From Kaistella palustris DSM 21579 (GTDB lineage: Bacteria; Bacteroidota; Bacteroidia; Flavobacteriales; Weeksellaceae): DNA of 64,000 nt. The stretch is taken from contig NZ_AULL01000016.1 of NCBI RefSeq assembly GCF_000422265.1, forward strand, positions 124,001 through 188,000. Reading direction: 5' to 3'. The position numbers were made by a program, and so were the translations under genes. Positions 1 through 9,314 of the stretch are shown here, one piece after another. The stretch's first letter is position 1. The number at the start of each line of letters is the position of its first letter. The notes under the pieces were generated by a model, which had not been told where the DNA came from, ran no database searches, and saw only the letters and a program-made list of their open reading frames with translations.

Positions 1-290
1 CAGTTGCTCCGAAAATCGCAGAAAGAAATGGTGGTTACACAAGAATCATCAAAACTGGATTCAGACAGGGCGATGCTGCCGACATGGCAATGATCGAACT
101 TGTAGATTTCAATGAGCTTTACAACCCGAACGCTGAAGAGAAAAAAGTAACTAGAAGAAGCAGAAGAGCAGGTGCTCCGAAAGCAGAAGCAGCAGTTGCC
201 GACGTAAAAGAAGCTCCAAAAGCGGAAGCTGCAACTGAAGAACCTACAGCAGAAGCTGCAGATACAACAGTAGAAAAAACTGAAGAATAA
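1..290 (+). CDS. rplQ: 50S ribosomal protein L17, 3' part
   Basis: The reading frame is open from the first base of the window, so the 5' end of the gene lies upstream. The visible part encodes the conserved end of the L17 fold ([20 protein letters not shown], then [15 protein letters not shown]), which sits at the exit of the ribosomal tunnel. After this core comes a tail of about 50 residues rich in Ala, Glu and Lys that ordinary L17 lacks; it ends in EKTEE. L17 is usually the last gene of the rpsK-rpsD-rpoA operon, and the terminator-like hairpin that follows agrees with this. Identification of the core is firm; the role of the tail is unknown. Confidence 0.93.
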   Translation, partial: VAPKIAERNGGYTRIIKTGFRQGDAADMAMIELVDFNELYNPNAEEKKVTRRSRRAGAPKAEAAVADVKEAPKAEAATEEPTAEAADTTVEKTEE

Positions 291-312
291 ATATTCTTAA
301 AGTTATATTTTT

Positions 313-350
313 AAAATCCGTCCCGTTTTTTTAACCGGACGGATTTTTAT
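313..350 (+). terminator. rho-independent terminator after rplQ
   Basis: ATCCGTCC (316-323) pairs with GGACGGAT (337-344), flanked by A and T runs, followed by TTTTATTTT. It closes the ribosomal protein operon. Confidence 0.85.
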
Positions 351-421
351 TTTATATAAAGTTGTTAGGTCTTTGCAAATAATGTCGGCCGGTTTCATGC
401 AGAAATCTAAACTTAAATGGC

Positions 422-796
422 TTACTGCGTACGTGCTTTCTTTAAACCGATTACATTATTTCCCTGGGTGATCGTTACGCTGTCATTCTTCGCCACAATC
501 TCGTAATCATGATCTGTATACACGCCTTCTTCCGTACCTTTCTGTTGAGCGTTGATCGTCATTTTATCCCGGCTTATACTTATTGATTTCTCAGAACCTG
601 TATTTTTAAAGGTTACCAATGCTGAAGAACCGTCTTCAGCCACATACCTGTCTGTATATTCTGCGGGCGAACCTTGCGCTGTGCCCGTCTGTGCGCTGTC
701 GGTTGGGATTATACCTGTATTTCCGTCCGTGCTTTTGTTACAGTTTGTAAATGTTAACAGCGCAACCGCACCCGCTACATAAATTAGATTTTTCAT
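422..796 (-). CDS. small lipoprotein of unknown function
   Basis: A 124-residue protein with a lipoprotein signal: a basic start, a hydrophobic stretch and the box LTFTNC with Cys19 as the likely lipidated residue. A low-complexity Thr/Gly/Ala/Ser linker follows, then a compact domain of about 75 residues with several short beta-strand-like segments (ALVTFKNTGSEKSISI and similar). It resembles the small membrane-inhibitor-of-lysozyme (MliC-like) or YcgJ-type domains in size and layout, but I cannot assign it to a family. It stands alone, divergent from eno, with its own TAACTTTG promoter. Secreted and membrane-anchored by inference. Confidence 0.6.
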   Translation of the reverse strand: MKNLIYVAGAVALLTFTNCNKSTDGNTGIIPTDSAQTGTAQGSPAEYTDRYVAEDGSSALVTFKNTGSEKSISISRDKMTINAQQKGTEEGVYTDHDYEIVAKNDSVTITQGNNVIGLKKARTQ

Positions 797-829
797 TTTT
801 CTGTTTTTTTTGATAGATTCAAAGTTACG

Positions 830-837
830 CCTACTTT
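830..837 (-). promoter_or_regulatory. -7 box for the lipoprotein gene
   Basis: TAACTTTG read on the - strand is a perfect Bacteroidota TAnnTTTG box, 33 bases before the ATG at 796. Confidence 0.55.
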
Positions 838-880
838 TTGAAATGAAATATCAAATCATTATTAACTAAATTTTAACTGA

Positions 881-2266
<1,386 letters not shown>

Positions 2267-2281
2267 ATAAAATGAATTGTA

Positions 2282-2306
2282 AACGCCAAAATTGATTTGC
2301 GGCGTT
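2282..2306 (+). other. hairpin between eno and gltA
   Basis: AACGCC (2282-2287) can pair with GGCGTT (2301-2306) around a 13-base loop. There is no T run after it, so it is not a normal terminator; it may be an attenuator or an RNA processing site between eno and gltA. Confidence 0.3.
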
Positions 2307-2344
2307 CTCGCAATATGTATAAATTAGTAAAAAAATAAATTATA

Positions 2345-3631
2345 ATGTCAGATAACAAAGTAATATTGAACTATGATGGGAATGCATACGAATACCCAAT
2401 CGTAGACAGCACCATCGGCGATCGCGGGATCGATATTTCAAAATTAAGAGACCAGACTGGTTTAATCACTTTAGACTTAGGATATAAAAATACGGGCGCC
2501 ACGATCAGTGAGATCACTTATCTGGACGGTGACAACGGCGAACTTTACTATCGCGGTTACCCTATTGAGCAGATCGCAGAAAAATCGAATTTTACAGAGG
2601 TCATGTACCTGCTTTTAAACGGAAGTCTGCCTACAACCGAGCAGTTTGCAGGTTTTGAAAAAGGGATTAAAAAATATAATTTCGTAGCCGATGAAATGAA
2701 ACGTCTGATCGATGTATTTCCCCGCTCTGCGCACCCAATGGGAGTTTTATCCTCATTAACCTCCGCCCTTACAGCCTTTAATCCAAAAGCAGTGGACGTA
2801 AATTCCAAAGAAGATATGGATCATGCAGCGGAAATGCTTATTGCTAAATTCTCTCACCTTTGTGCCTGGACTTACCGGAAGAAAATGGGCTTGCCAATAA
2901 ACCATGGCGATGACAGCTTAAATTACGTAGAGAATTTCTACAAAATGTGCTTCCGTCGTCCTAACCAGGAATTTCATTTAGATTCTACAGTGGTAAATGC
3001 ACTTGAGAAATTATTGATCCTGCACGCAGATCACGAGCAGAACTGTTCCACATCAACAGTTAGAATGGTCGGTTCCGCGCATACAGGTTTGTTCGCTTCA
3101 GTTTCTGCAGGGATTTCTGCGCTTTGGGGACCACTTCACGGTGGCGCAAACCAGGCAGTGATCGAGATGCTGGAAATGATTGAGAATGATGGCGGCGATG
3201 TGGCAAAATATGTGGAAAAAGCCAAAAATAAAGAAGATAACTTCCGCTTGATGGGCTTCGGACACAGGGTTTACAAAAACTTCGACCCAAGAGCAACCAT
3301 CATTAAAAAAGCTGCAGATGACATCTTAAATTCCCTGGGAATCGAAGATAAAGCTTTGGATATTGCGCGTCAGTTAGAAAGAGTAGCATTGGAAGATGAC
3401 TATTTCGTGAGCAGAAAACTATATCCAAACGTAGATTTCTACTCAGGAATCATCTACAGAGCATTAGGAATCCCAACAGAAATGTTTACCGTAATGTTCG
3501 CCTTAGGACGCTTACCAGGCTGGATTTCTCAGTGGAAAGAAATGCGTTTGCACAACGATCCGATCGGTCGTCCTCGACAGGTTTATCAGGGTTCAGCAAA
3601 ACGCGATTACGTGGACATCAGTGCCAGATAA
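2345..3631 (+). CDS. gltA: citrate synthase
   Basis: Condenses acetyl-CoA and oxaloacetate to citrate, the entry step of the TCA cycle. At 428 residues it matches the long, hexameric, Gram-negative type II enzyme. Visible motifs: the N-terminal extension with IDISKLRDQTGLITLD, HADHEQNCSTSTVR near residue 226, GPLHGGANQAV with an active-site His, and the signature GFGHRVYKNFDPRA near residue 304 that contains the second catalytic His. The catalytic Asp falls in the later NVDFYSG segment. It follows eno and is followed by a terminator. The sdh operon, also of the TCA cycle, lies 15 kb away. Confidence 0.98.
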   Translation: MSDNKVILNYDGNAYEYPIVDSTIGDRGIDISKLRDQTGLITLDLGYKNTGATISEITYLDGDNGELYYRGYPIEQIAEKSNFTEVMYLLLNGSLPTTEQFAGFEKGIKKYNFVADEMKRLIDVFPRSAHPMGVLSSLTSALTAFNPKAVDVNSKEDMDHAAEMLIAKFSHLCAWTYRKKMGLPINHGDDSLNYVENFYKMCFRRPNQEFHLDSTVVNALEKLLILHADHEQNCSTSTVRMVGSAHTGLFASVSAGISALWGPLHGGANQAVIEMLEMIENDGGDVAKYVEKAKNKEDNFRLMGFGHRVYKNFDPRATIIKKAADDILNSLGIEDKALDIARQLERVALEDDYFVSRKLYPNVDFYSGIIYRALGIPTEMFTVMFALGRLPGWISQWKEMRLHNDPIGRPRQVYQGSAKRDYVDISAR

Positions 3632-3648
3632 ATTAAGTTTCAAATAGT

Positions 3649-3688
3649 AATTTCCCTTTCAGATTTTTTTTGGAAGGGATTTTTTTTA
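3649..3688 (+). terminator. terminator after gltA
   Basis: TCCCTT (3653-3658) pairs with AAGGGA (3674-3679), followed by a run of eight or more T. The stem is short. Confidence 0.6.
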
Positions 3689-3793
3689 TCTGGTTTAAGG
3701 AAAATCGAAAATTATAAATTGAGTATATTTAGACGTTAAGAATGCGGGATTTATTTCGGCATTCGGAGTTCAAAATAAATTTAATAGCGTACT

Positions 3794-4939
3794 ATGATTT
3801 TTGAAAATTGGAGTGATAAGACATATCTTTTACTGTTGTTTATTGTGGGTGTGGTGCTTTTTTATTTGAATTTTCAACATCGCGAATACGGTTGGGATAT
3901 GCCCGGTTATATCGGCAGCTATTATCTTGTTGATCCTCCTGACAACAGTTTGGGAATCCGCGAAAACGTATATTCTGCAATTCGCGCCGAAGCTCCTGAA
4001 TTTCAATATAGTAAAATGGTTGGCTTTGGACAGGCAGAAAACTGGAATGATTTTATCTCGAAAATCGATGACGCTTTTAATCTTCAGATTCCATATTATT
4101 CAATCAAAGTTTTCTACGTCTTTTTGATTTTCTGCTTTCACAAAATTGGATTTTCGCTGCCGGTTGCTTCTTTTTTGCCTAACATTATTTCGTTTTTCAT
4201 ATTCGGTTTTCTGCTTTTTTTTATTTTTAAAGAGATCCTGAAAGACAGAAAATTATTAGCTTTCCTGCTGACGCTCATACTCTTGCTTATTCCGCCATTT
4301 AGATATTTAGCTACAATTCCTTCTCCCGATATGCTCACCCTTTTATTCCTGACGTGGTTTGCGTACAGCGTGGTCAACAGGCAGGAGTTGTACATTCAGT
4401 TTATGATTTTGATGCTCTTAATTTTTTCACGGCCAGATTTTATTATTTTCGGGATAAGTTACCTGGCCATCTTTTTCCTCCATGGTTTATACAAACGCAG
4501 AAACTTTGGTTACATGCCGGTTTTGCTTGCCTTGGTCATGGCTGCCACTTACTTTTTAATACTGAAGGTTAACAGTTATCCCGGCTGGAAAGACGTTTTT
4601 TACGATACTTTCATTCACCGGCGAAAATATATTTCAGGAGACGCGCAGTTTTCTTTTAAAGAATATGTGCGCATATTGGCTGATCACCTTATAAATTTTA
4701 AAAAGGTTTTCTTAATAATGCTGGGACTGATCACCGTGGTTTTTTATTTCAGCAAAGACTTGTGGCTCCGAAGTTTAGCGGTTCTGCTCGTAATCAATAT
4801 TTATATAAAGTTCGCATTTTTTCCTGCACCGGGTGAGTACCGCTTCTTTATAGGATTTCTCCTGCTCCTGTTCTTCGCGGCGCTTTATGCTGCGCGGGAT
4901 AAAATTTGTAATTTAACACTGAAAAAAATAGCGGATTAA
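3794..4939 (+). CDS. multi-pass membrane protein of unknown function
   Basis: A 381-residue, very hydrophobic protein with roughly nine predicted membrane segments. After the first segment it carries a periplasmic loop with YGWDMPGYIGSYYLVDPPDN, and it has further charged loops and a basic C-terminus. An acidic residue in the first outer loop of a protein with this topology is reminiscent of GT-C glycosyltransferases, but no family can be named with confidence. The stop codon overlaps the start of the next gene by one base (TAATG), and that gene overlaps paaZ in the same way, so all three are probably translated from one message. Confidence 0.6.
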   Translation: MIFENWSDKTYLLLLFIVGVVLFYLNFQHREYGWDMPGYIGSYYLVDPPDNSLGIRENVYSAIRAEAPEFQYSKMVGFGQAENWNDFISKIDDAFNLQIPYYSIKVFYVFLIFCFHKIGFSLPVASFLPNIISFFIFGFLLFFIFKEILKDRKLLAFLLTLILLLIPPFRYLATIPSPDMLTLLFLTWFAYSVVNRQELYIQFMILMLLIFSRPDFIIFGISYLAIFFLHGLYKRRNFGYMPVLLALVMAATYFLILKVNSYPGWKDVFYDTFIHRRKYISGDAQFSFKEYVRILADHLINFKKVFLIMLGLITVVFYFSKDLWLRSLAVLLVINIYIKFAFFPAPGEYRFFIGFLLLLFFAALYAARDKICNLTLKKIAD

Positions 4940-5223
4940 TGTTGAGCAATATTCAGAAGAGAAAATGGATCGTTTTAGGATTCGCAGTGTGGTCTGTTTT
5001 AAATTTAGTCGCCTATCAACTTCTTACAAATAGCCCTGATTATCAGCATTTGATTGAGCATGCGAACAATGATGCGCTGCGGAAATCCCTTGCGCAAAAG
5101 CAGGTTTTCAGTGATGTTTTTCCTGCGGTTGTTCTTACCATTGATATTGTCGGTATTTTATTCCTGTTATTTCTCTTTCTTAAATTTATTTTTAAATCTT
5201 TAAAAAATTCCACACCAAAATAA
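4939..5223 (+). CDS. small two-helix membrane protein
   Basis: A 94-residue protein with one membrane segment near residues 12-28 (WIVLGFAVWSVLNLVAYQLL) and a second near 61-88, joined by a mostly polar loop. No family recognised. It shares a one-base stop/start overlap with the gene before it and with paaZ after it (TAATG at both ends), which suggests translational coupling. Its partner in function is more likely the preceding membrane protein than PaaZ. Confidence 0.6.
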   Translation: MLSNIQKRKWIVLGFAVWSVLNLVAYQLLTNSPDYQHLIEHANNDALRKSLAQKQVFSDVFPAVVLTIDIVGILFLLFLFLKFIFKSLKNSTPK

Positions 5224-7715
5224 TGAAACTAAAAAATTACATCAGCGGACAATGGATCGAAGGATCAGGAAATGAAGTTCCACTTTATAACGCGGTCAAC
5301 GGCAATTTAGTCGCGATTTCAGATACAGGCGGAATTAATTTCGAACAAGCTTTAGATTATGGAAGAACCGTAGGTTACAAAAATTTGTCCTCCATGACTT
5401 TCTATGATCGTGGCGAAATGTTGAAGAAAGTAGCGTTGTATTTATTAGAAAGAAAGAAAAAATATTACGATTTATCCTATAAAACCGGTGCAACTCATTC
5501 CGATTCTTGGGTCGATATCGAAGGAGGTTTCGGCACATTTTTCACCTATTCGGGACTTGCAAAAAGAATGTTGCCCAATACGCCATTTTGGGTTGATGGT
5601 GATACGCAAAAAATTTCAGCTAACGGAACTTTTCTCGGAACGCATATTTTAACGCCCAGCGAAGGAGTTTCCGTACAAATTAATGCTTACAATTTCCCGG
5701 TTTGGGGAATGCTGGAAAAATTATCGACTTCACTTTTGGCCGGAGTTCCGAGTATTGTAAAACCTGCAACGCCAGGATCTTATTTGACAAACACCGTTTT
5801 CCAGGATATGATAGAAAGCGGAATTCTTCCGGAAGGAGCAATCCAATTGGTTTGCGGAGAGCCGGGAAATATTCTGGATTATGTTCAGGATGGCGATTCT
5901 GTACTTTTTACAGGTTCTGCTTCAACAGGAAAAAAATTAAAATCTTTACCTTCGATTTCCAGTAATTCGGTTCGTTTTAATATGGAAGCGGATTCTTTAA
6001 ACTGCTCAATTCTCGGCCTCGATGCAAAAACAGGAACACCGGAATTTGATCTTTTCATCAAAGAAGTTCGTACCGAAATGACAACCAAAGCCGGACAAAA
6101 ATGTACCGCAATCCGAAGAATTATTGTTCCCGAAAATTTAATTGGTGATGTTCAGAACGCTTTAAGTAAAGCCTTAGATCAAACCAAAATTGGAAATCCT
6201 TTAAGCAGGGAAACAAGAATGGGTTCTATTGTTGGCAAAAATGAAATGGCAGTTCTTCAGGAAAAAATAAATTTGCTGAAAGCGGAAACAGAATTAATCT
6301 ACGATGGTCAACAGGAATTAGTAGATGCCGATTACGAAACTGGAGCCTTTATGACTCCAAAAGTCTTTTACAACGATAAACCTTTCGAAAAAAATATTTC
6401 GCACGATGTAGAAGCATTCGGACCCGTTTCAACTTTGATGCCTTACAAAGATGCAGAAGAAGCAGCCGCTTTAGCAAAACGTGGAAAAGGAAGTTTGGTA
6501 GGTTCAATTATTTCTCGTGATGAAAAATTCGTTGCAGAAACCTCTTGGAAAATGGCATCTTCTCACGGAAGAATCTTCGTCTTAAACAGAGATAATGCCA
6601 AAGAATCAACGGGTCACGGTTCACCTTTACCAACCTTAATGCACGGTGGACCCGGAAGAGCAGGAGGTGGTGAAGAAATGGGTGGTTTGAATGGACTACA
6701 TTTCTTTTTGCAAAAAACAGCGATTCAAGGTTCACCAGATATTTTAACTGCGATTACTAAAGTTTATCAGCAAGGAGCAACGCAACATTTTTCAGATAAA
6801 CATCCATTTAGAAAATATTTCGAAGAAGTAGAAATTGGCGATTCATTAGAAACTGCCGGAAGAACAGTGACAGAAGCAGATATCGTTAACTTCGGAAATG
6901 TTTCTTGGGATCATTTCTACGCTCACACCGATTCAACTTCATTAAACGGAACAATCTTCGATCAAACAGTTGCTCATGGATATTTTATTCTATCTGCCGC
7001 TGCAGGATTATTTGTTTCTGGCAAAAAAGGTCCGGTTATCGCGAATTATGGTTTAGAAAATGCGAGTTTCTTTAAACCTGTTTATGCGGGAGATACGATT
7101 ACGGTTTATTTAACAGCAAAAGAAAGAATCAACAAAGGCGTAAAAGGAAGAAATGTTCCAAGTGGCGTTGTAAAATGGTTGGTAGAAGTGGTTAATCAAC
7201 GTGAAGAAACAGTTTGTGTTGCCACGATTTTAACTTTAGTAGCAAAAAAATCTCCTTTTATTAAAATCGATTACAAAGATTTTGCAAAAAGATTAAATAA
7301 TTTAACGGAGAAATCGGTGCCGAATTGGGGACAAATGAATGCTCAACAAATGTTGGAACATTTAGAAACCACCATGAAATACAGCACTGGTGAATTAGAA
7401 ACTTCAGAATGTAAAACGCCGGAAGAACATCTGGAAAAATATCAGGATTCTCTTTATAACTTCAGAAAAATGCCGAAAGATTTTCCAGCACCTTTCTTAG
7501 AAGATGGAAAATTACCGGAATTGAAATATAAAAATTTGGATGAAGCCAAAACACATTTCATTGAATCGGTGAAGAATTATCAGATTTATTACCGCGAAAA
7601 TCCAGAAGCAGAACACTTACATTTTGTTTTCGGAAAATTAAATAAAGAGATGATGGAATTGTTTCACCAAAAACATGTGACACATCATTTTGAGCAATTT
7701 GGTTTAACGGATTAA
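5223..7715 (+). CDS. paaZ: PaaZ, oxepin-CoA hydrolase / aldehyde dehydrogenase, with an extra C-terminal domain
   Basis: Bifunctional ring-opening enzyme of phenylacetate degradation: a MaoC-type hydratase opens oxepin-CoA and an aldehyde dehydrogenase oxidises the resulting semialdehyde. The dehydrogenase domain spans about residues 1-510, with the general-base Glu in NMEADSLN near 255 and the catalytic Cys in AGQKCTAIRR near 294. The MaoC domain spans about 535-675, with WDHFYAHTD near 562-570 holding the Asp/His pair. Beyond this, where E. coli PaaZ (about 680 residues) ends, about 150 more residues follow. They contain VPNWGQMNAQQMLEHLETT, typical of the DUF1569 branch of the DinB fold, so this is a three-domain fusion. 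The other paa genes lie at 56.4-61.2 kb on the opposite strand. Confidence 0.93.
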   Translation: MKLKNYISGQWIEGSGNEVPLYNAVNGNLVAISDTGGINFEQALDYGRTVGYKNLSSMTFYDRGEMLKKVALYLLERKKKYYDLSYKTGATHSDSWVDIEGGFGTFFTYSGLAKRMLPNTPFWVDGDTQKISANGTFLGTHILTPSEGVSVQINAYNFPVWGMLEKLSTSLLAGVPSIVKPATPGSYLTNTVFQDMIESGILPEGAIQLVCGEPGNILDYVQDGDSVLFTGSASTGKKLKSLPSISSNSVRFNMEADSLNCSILGLDAKTGTPEFDLFIKEVRTEMTTKAGQKCTAIRRIIVPENLIGDVQNALSKALDQTKIGNPLSRETRMGSIVGKNEMAVLQEKINLLKAETELIYDGQQELVDADYETGAFMTPKVFYNDKPFEKNISHDVEAFGPVSTLMPYKDAEEAAALAKRGKGSLVGSIISRDEKFVAETSWKMASSHGRIFVLNRDNAKESTGHGSPLPTLMHGGPGRAGGGEEMGGLNGLHFFLQKTAIQGSPDILTAITKVYQQGATQHFSDKHPFRKYFEEVEIGDSLETAGRTVTEADIVNFGNVSWDHFYAHTDSTSLNGTIFDQTVAHGYFILSAAAGLFVSGKKGPVIANYGLENASFFKPVYAGDTITVYLTAKERINKGVKGRNVPSGVVKWLVEVVNQREETVCVATILTLVAKKSPFIKIDYKDFAKRLNNLTEKSVPNWGQMNAQQMLEHLETTMKYSTGELETSECKTPEEHLEKYQDSLYNFRKMPKDFPAPFLEDGKLPELKYKNLDEAKTHFIESVKNYQIYYRENPEAEHLHFVFGKLNKEMMELFHQKHVTHHFEQFGLTD

Positions 7716-7727
7716 TTTTTAGCTGAA

Positions 7728-8063
7728 ATGAAAACATTGACTTCTGCGTTTTTTGTTCTCTTATTTACTTTGCAAATTTCTGCGCAGAAGGTTTTTTCTG
7801 TTGATTATCAAAGTCAGGCAGATTTGAAAGTTTTTGTGGTAAAATATGAAAATCAGGCAGATTTGAAAGTTTATAAAGTCGATTACCAAAGTCAAGCAGA
7901 CGGAAATGATGGGAAATGGTTTTTTGTAAAATACCCTAGTCAGGCAGATAAGAATATTTATTTCGTCGATTACGAAAGCCAAGCCGATTTAAAAATATTT
8001 TTTGTGAAATATCAAAGTCAGGCTGGTTGGAGTAAAAATGAAAAGAAGCAGTTGATGTATTAA
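7728..8063 (+). CDS. Septknot-type (DUF6150-like) secreted repeat protein
   Basis: A 111-residue protein with a signal peptide (MKTLTSAFFVLLFTLQISAQ) and then six imperfect repeats of about 13 residues of the form K-V-F-x-V-D/K-Y-x-S-Q-A-D-L. Repeats 1, 3 and 5 read VDY and repeats 2, 4 and 6 read VKY, so acidic and basic residues alternate along the chain. From memory this is the family once called DUF6150 and now the 7(1) septoil knot domain, predicted to form a deeply knotted all-beta protein; the function is unknown. It starts 12 bases after paaZ. Family assignment is from the repeat pattern only. Confidence 0.7.
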   Translation: MKTLTSAFFVLLFTLQISAQKVFSVDYQSQADLKVFVVKYENQADLKVYKVDYQSQADGNDGKWFFVKYPSQADKNIYFVDYESQADLKIFFVKYQSQAGWSKNEKKQLMY

Positions 8064-8065
8064 AA

Positions 8066-8118
8066 ATCTTTGCAAATCTGTGAAATCTGTGTGCTATAAA
8101 ACCGCACAGATTTACAGA
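8066..8118. repeat. palindromic repeat, family A copy 1
   Basis: TCTGTGAAATCTGTGTG (8077-8093) is the imperfect inverse of CGCACAGATTTACAGA (8103-8118), separated by nine bases and preceded by AAAATCTTTGCAAA. The same family recurs at 8541-8604 and 61385-61450. It lies just upstream of the GxxExxY gene. Confidence 0.8.
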
Positions 8119-8155
8119 ATAAGCGTTCAAGATCCGAATATAAAAATGTAGAATT

Positions 8156-8536
8156 ATGACTGAAAATGAAATTACCTTTTTGATAAGAAAAGCAATTTTT
8201 GAAGTTTATAATACGCTTGGTCCAGGATTGCTAGAAAGTGTTTATGAAAAAGCACTTGCACTACAACTTGAAAATCAAGGTTTAAGAGTGGAAGTTCAAG
8301 TTCCAATTTCAGTTATTTATAAAGAAATTGATTTAGGTTTGGGATTTCGTGCAGATATTTTAGTTGGAGAAAAGATCATTATTGAAATTAAATCGGTCGT
8401 AGAATTAGCGCCAATTCATCATAAACAATTACTGAACTACTTGAAACTAACAAATTGTCATTTAGGTATTCTTGTTAATTTCAACACGTATAATCTAAAT
8501 AGCGACATAGTTAGAATTATAAACGGATATGTTTAA
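8156..8536 (+). CDS. GxxExxY protein (PD-(D/E)xK-like fold)
   Basis: A 126-residue protein that holds the family signature G-L-L-E-S-V-Y (residues 24-30). It also has the elements of a PD-(D/E)xK nuclease core: Glu27, Asp67 in GFRADILV, and Glu77-Ile-Lys79 in IIIEIKSV. The family is widespread in Bacteroidota and other phyla with no settled function; nuclease activity is an inference from the fold. The gene is not coupled to its neighbours. It is boxed in by two palindromes of one repeat family (8066-8118 and 8541-8604), leaving 37 bases on one side and 4 on the other. This makes it look like a self-contained cassette dropped into the paaZ gene run. Confidence 0.85.
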   Translation: MTENEITFLIRKAIFEVYNTLGPGLLESVYEKALALQLENQGLRVEVQVPISVIYKEIDLGLGFRADILVGEKIIIEIKSVVELAPIHHKQLLNYLKLTNCHLGILVNFNTYNLNSDIVRIINGYV

Positions 8537-8540
8537 ATAA

Positions 8541-8604
8541 AATCTGTGCACATCCGTGAAATCTGTGCGTTAAAATGCTCACAGATTTCACAGATTTGCA
8601 CAGA
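8541..8604. repeat. palindromic repeat, family A copy 2
   Basis: Two arms of about 27 bases (8543-8569 and 8578-8604) pair with few mismatches around an eight-base loop; the core is GTGAAATCTGTG. It starts four bases after the GxxExxY stop and ends about 20 bases before the next gene. Confidence 0.85.
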
Positions 8605-8624
8605 ATAAAAAACAGCAAAATATT

Positions 8625-9314
8625 TTGAAAAAAACCATCGGAGAAAAAGTAGTAGCATTCAACAAAAAACTAAACTATTCAGGTGAACTTCCTGAAGGTT
8701 TCGATGTGCTCAATCCTTTCTTCGATAATCCCGAAACTTTAACGGTGATGGCCGATTTTTATCAGAAGTTTTACAATGATGATTTGCAAAGAAAATTCAT
8801 CATCGGAATCAACCCAAGCCGCCACGGAGCCGGAGTTACGGGCGTCCCTTTCACCGATACCAAAAGATTGGAAGCTGTGTGTGGAATTGAGATGAAATCT
8901 GCCCATACGCACGAAATCTCTTCTCTTTTTCTTTATGATGTCATCCAACAGTTTGGTGGGCCAGAGCGTTTCTACAAAGAATTTTATATCAATTCGCCGT
9001 TCCCGCTTGCCATCACGCAAAGAAATCTTCGCGGCGCCATCAACGCCAATTATTATGATGATAAAAAACTTTTCGAAGCCGTAAAACCATTTATGATTCA
9101 AAGTTTAAAAGATCATATCAGTTTAGGTTTAGACACTTCAGAAGTTTTTATTTTAGGAAAAAAGAATGCCACTTTCATTGATAAAATAAACAGACAGGAA
9201 CATTTCTTTGATAAAATGACGGTGTTGGAACATCCGAGATATATCCAGCAATACAAAAGCAAAGAAAAACAATTATACATCGATAAGTATTTAATCGCAT
9301 TAAACAAAGCATAA
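8625..9314 (+). CDS. SMUG2-type uracil-DNA glycosylase family protein
   Basis: A 229-residue protein of the uracil-DNA glycosylase superfamily, SMUG2 / DUF4918 branch, likely to remove damaged or misplaced uracil-type bases in base excision repair. Supporting segments are the active-site-like GINPSRHGAGVTGVPFTD near residue 64, SSLFLYDVI, and the late HPRYIQQY, which takes the place of the family's substrate-clamping H-P-S loop. The first in-frame start is TTG; the next Met is at MADFYQ, well inside the conserved part, so the TTG start is preferred. The stop overlaps the next ATG by one base (TAATG), so it is cotranscribed with the crotonase gene although the functions seem unrelated. Confidence 0.82.
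   Translation: MKKTIGEKVVAFNKKLNYSGELPEGFDVLNPFFDNPETLTVMADFYQKFYNDDLQRKFIIGINPSRHGAGVTGVPFTDTKRLEAVCGIEMKSAHTHEISSLFLYDVIQQFGGPERFYKEFYINSPFPLAITQRNLRGAINANYYDDKKLFEAVKPFMIQSLKDHISLGLDTSEVFILGKKNATFIDKINRQEHFFDKMTVLEHPRYIQQYKSKEKQLYIDKYLIALNKA

Noticed and set aside
7728-8063. Regular repeats of about 39 bases, considered as a CRISPR or a tandem DNA repeat.
   Set aside because: They are in frame, diverged at the DNA level and encode the repeats of the Septknot-type protein.
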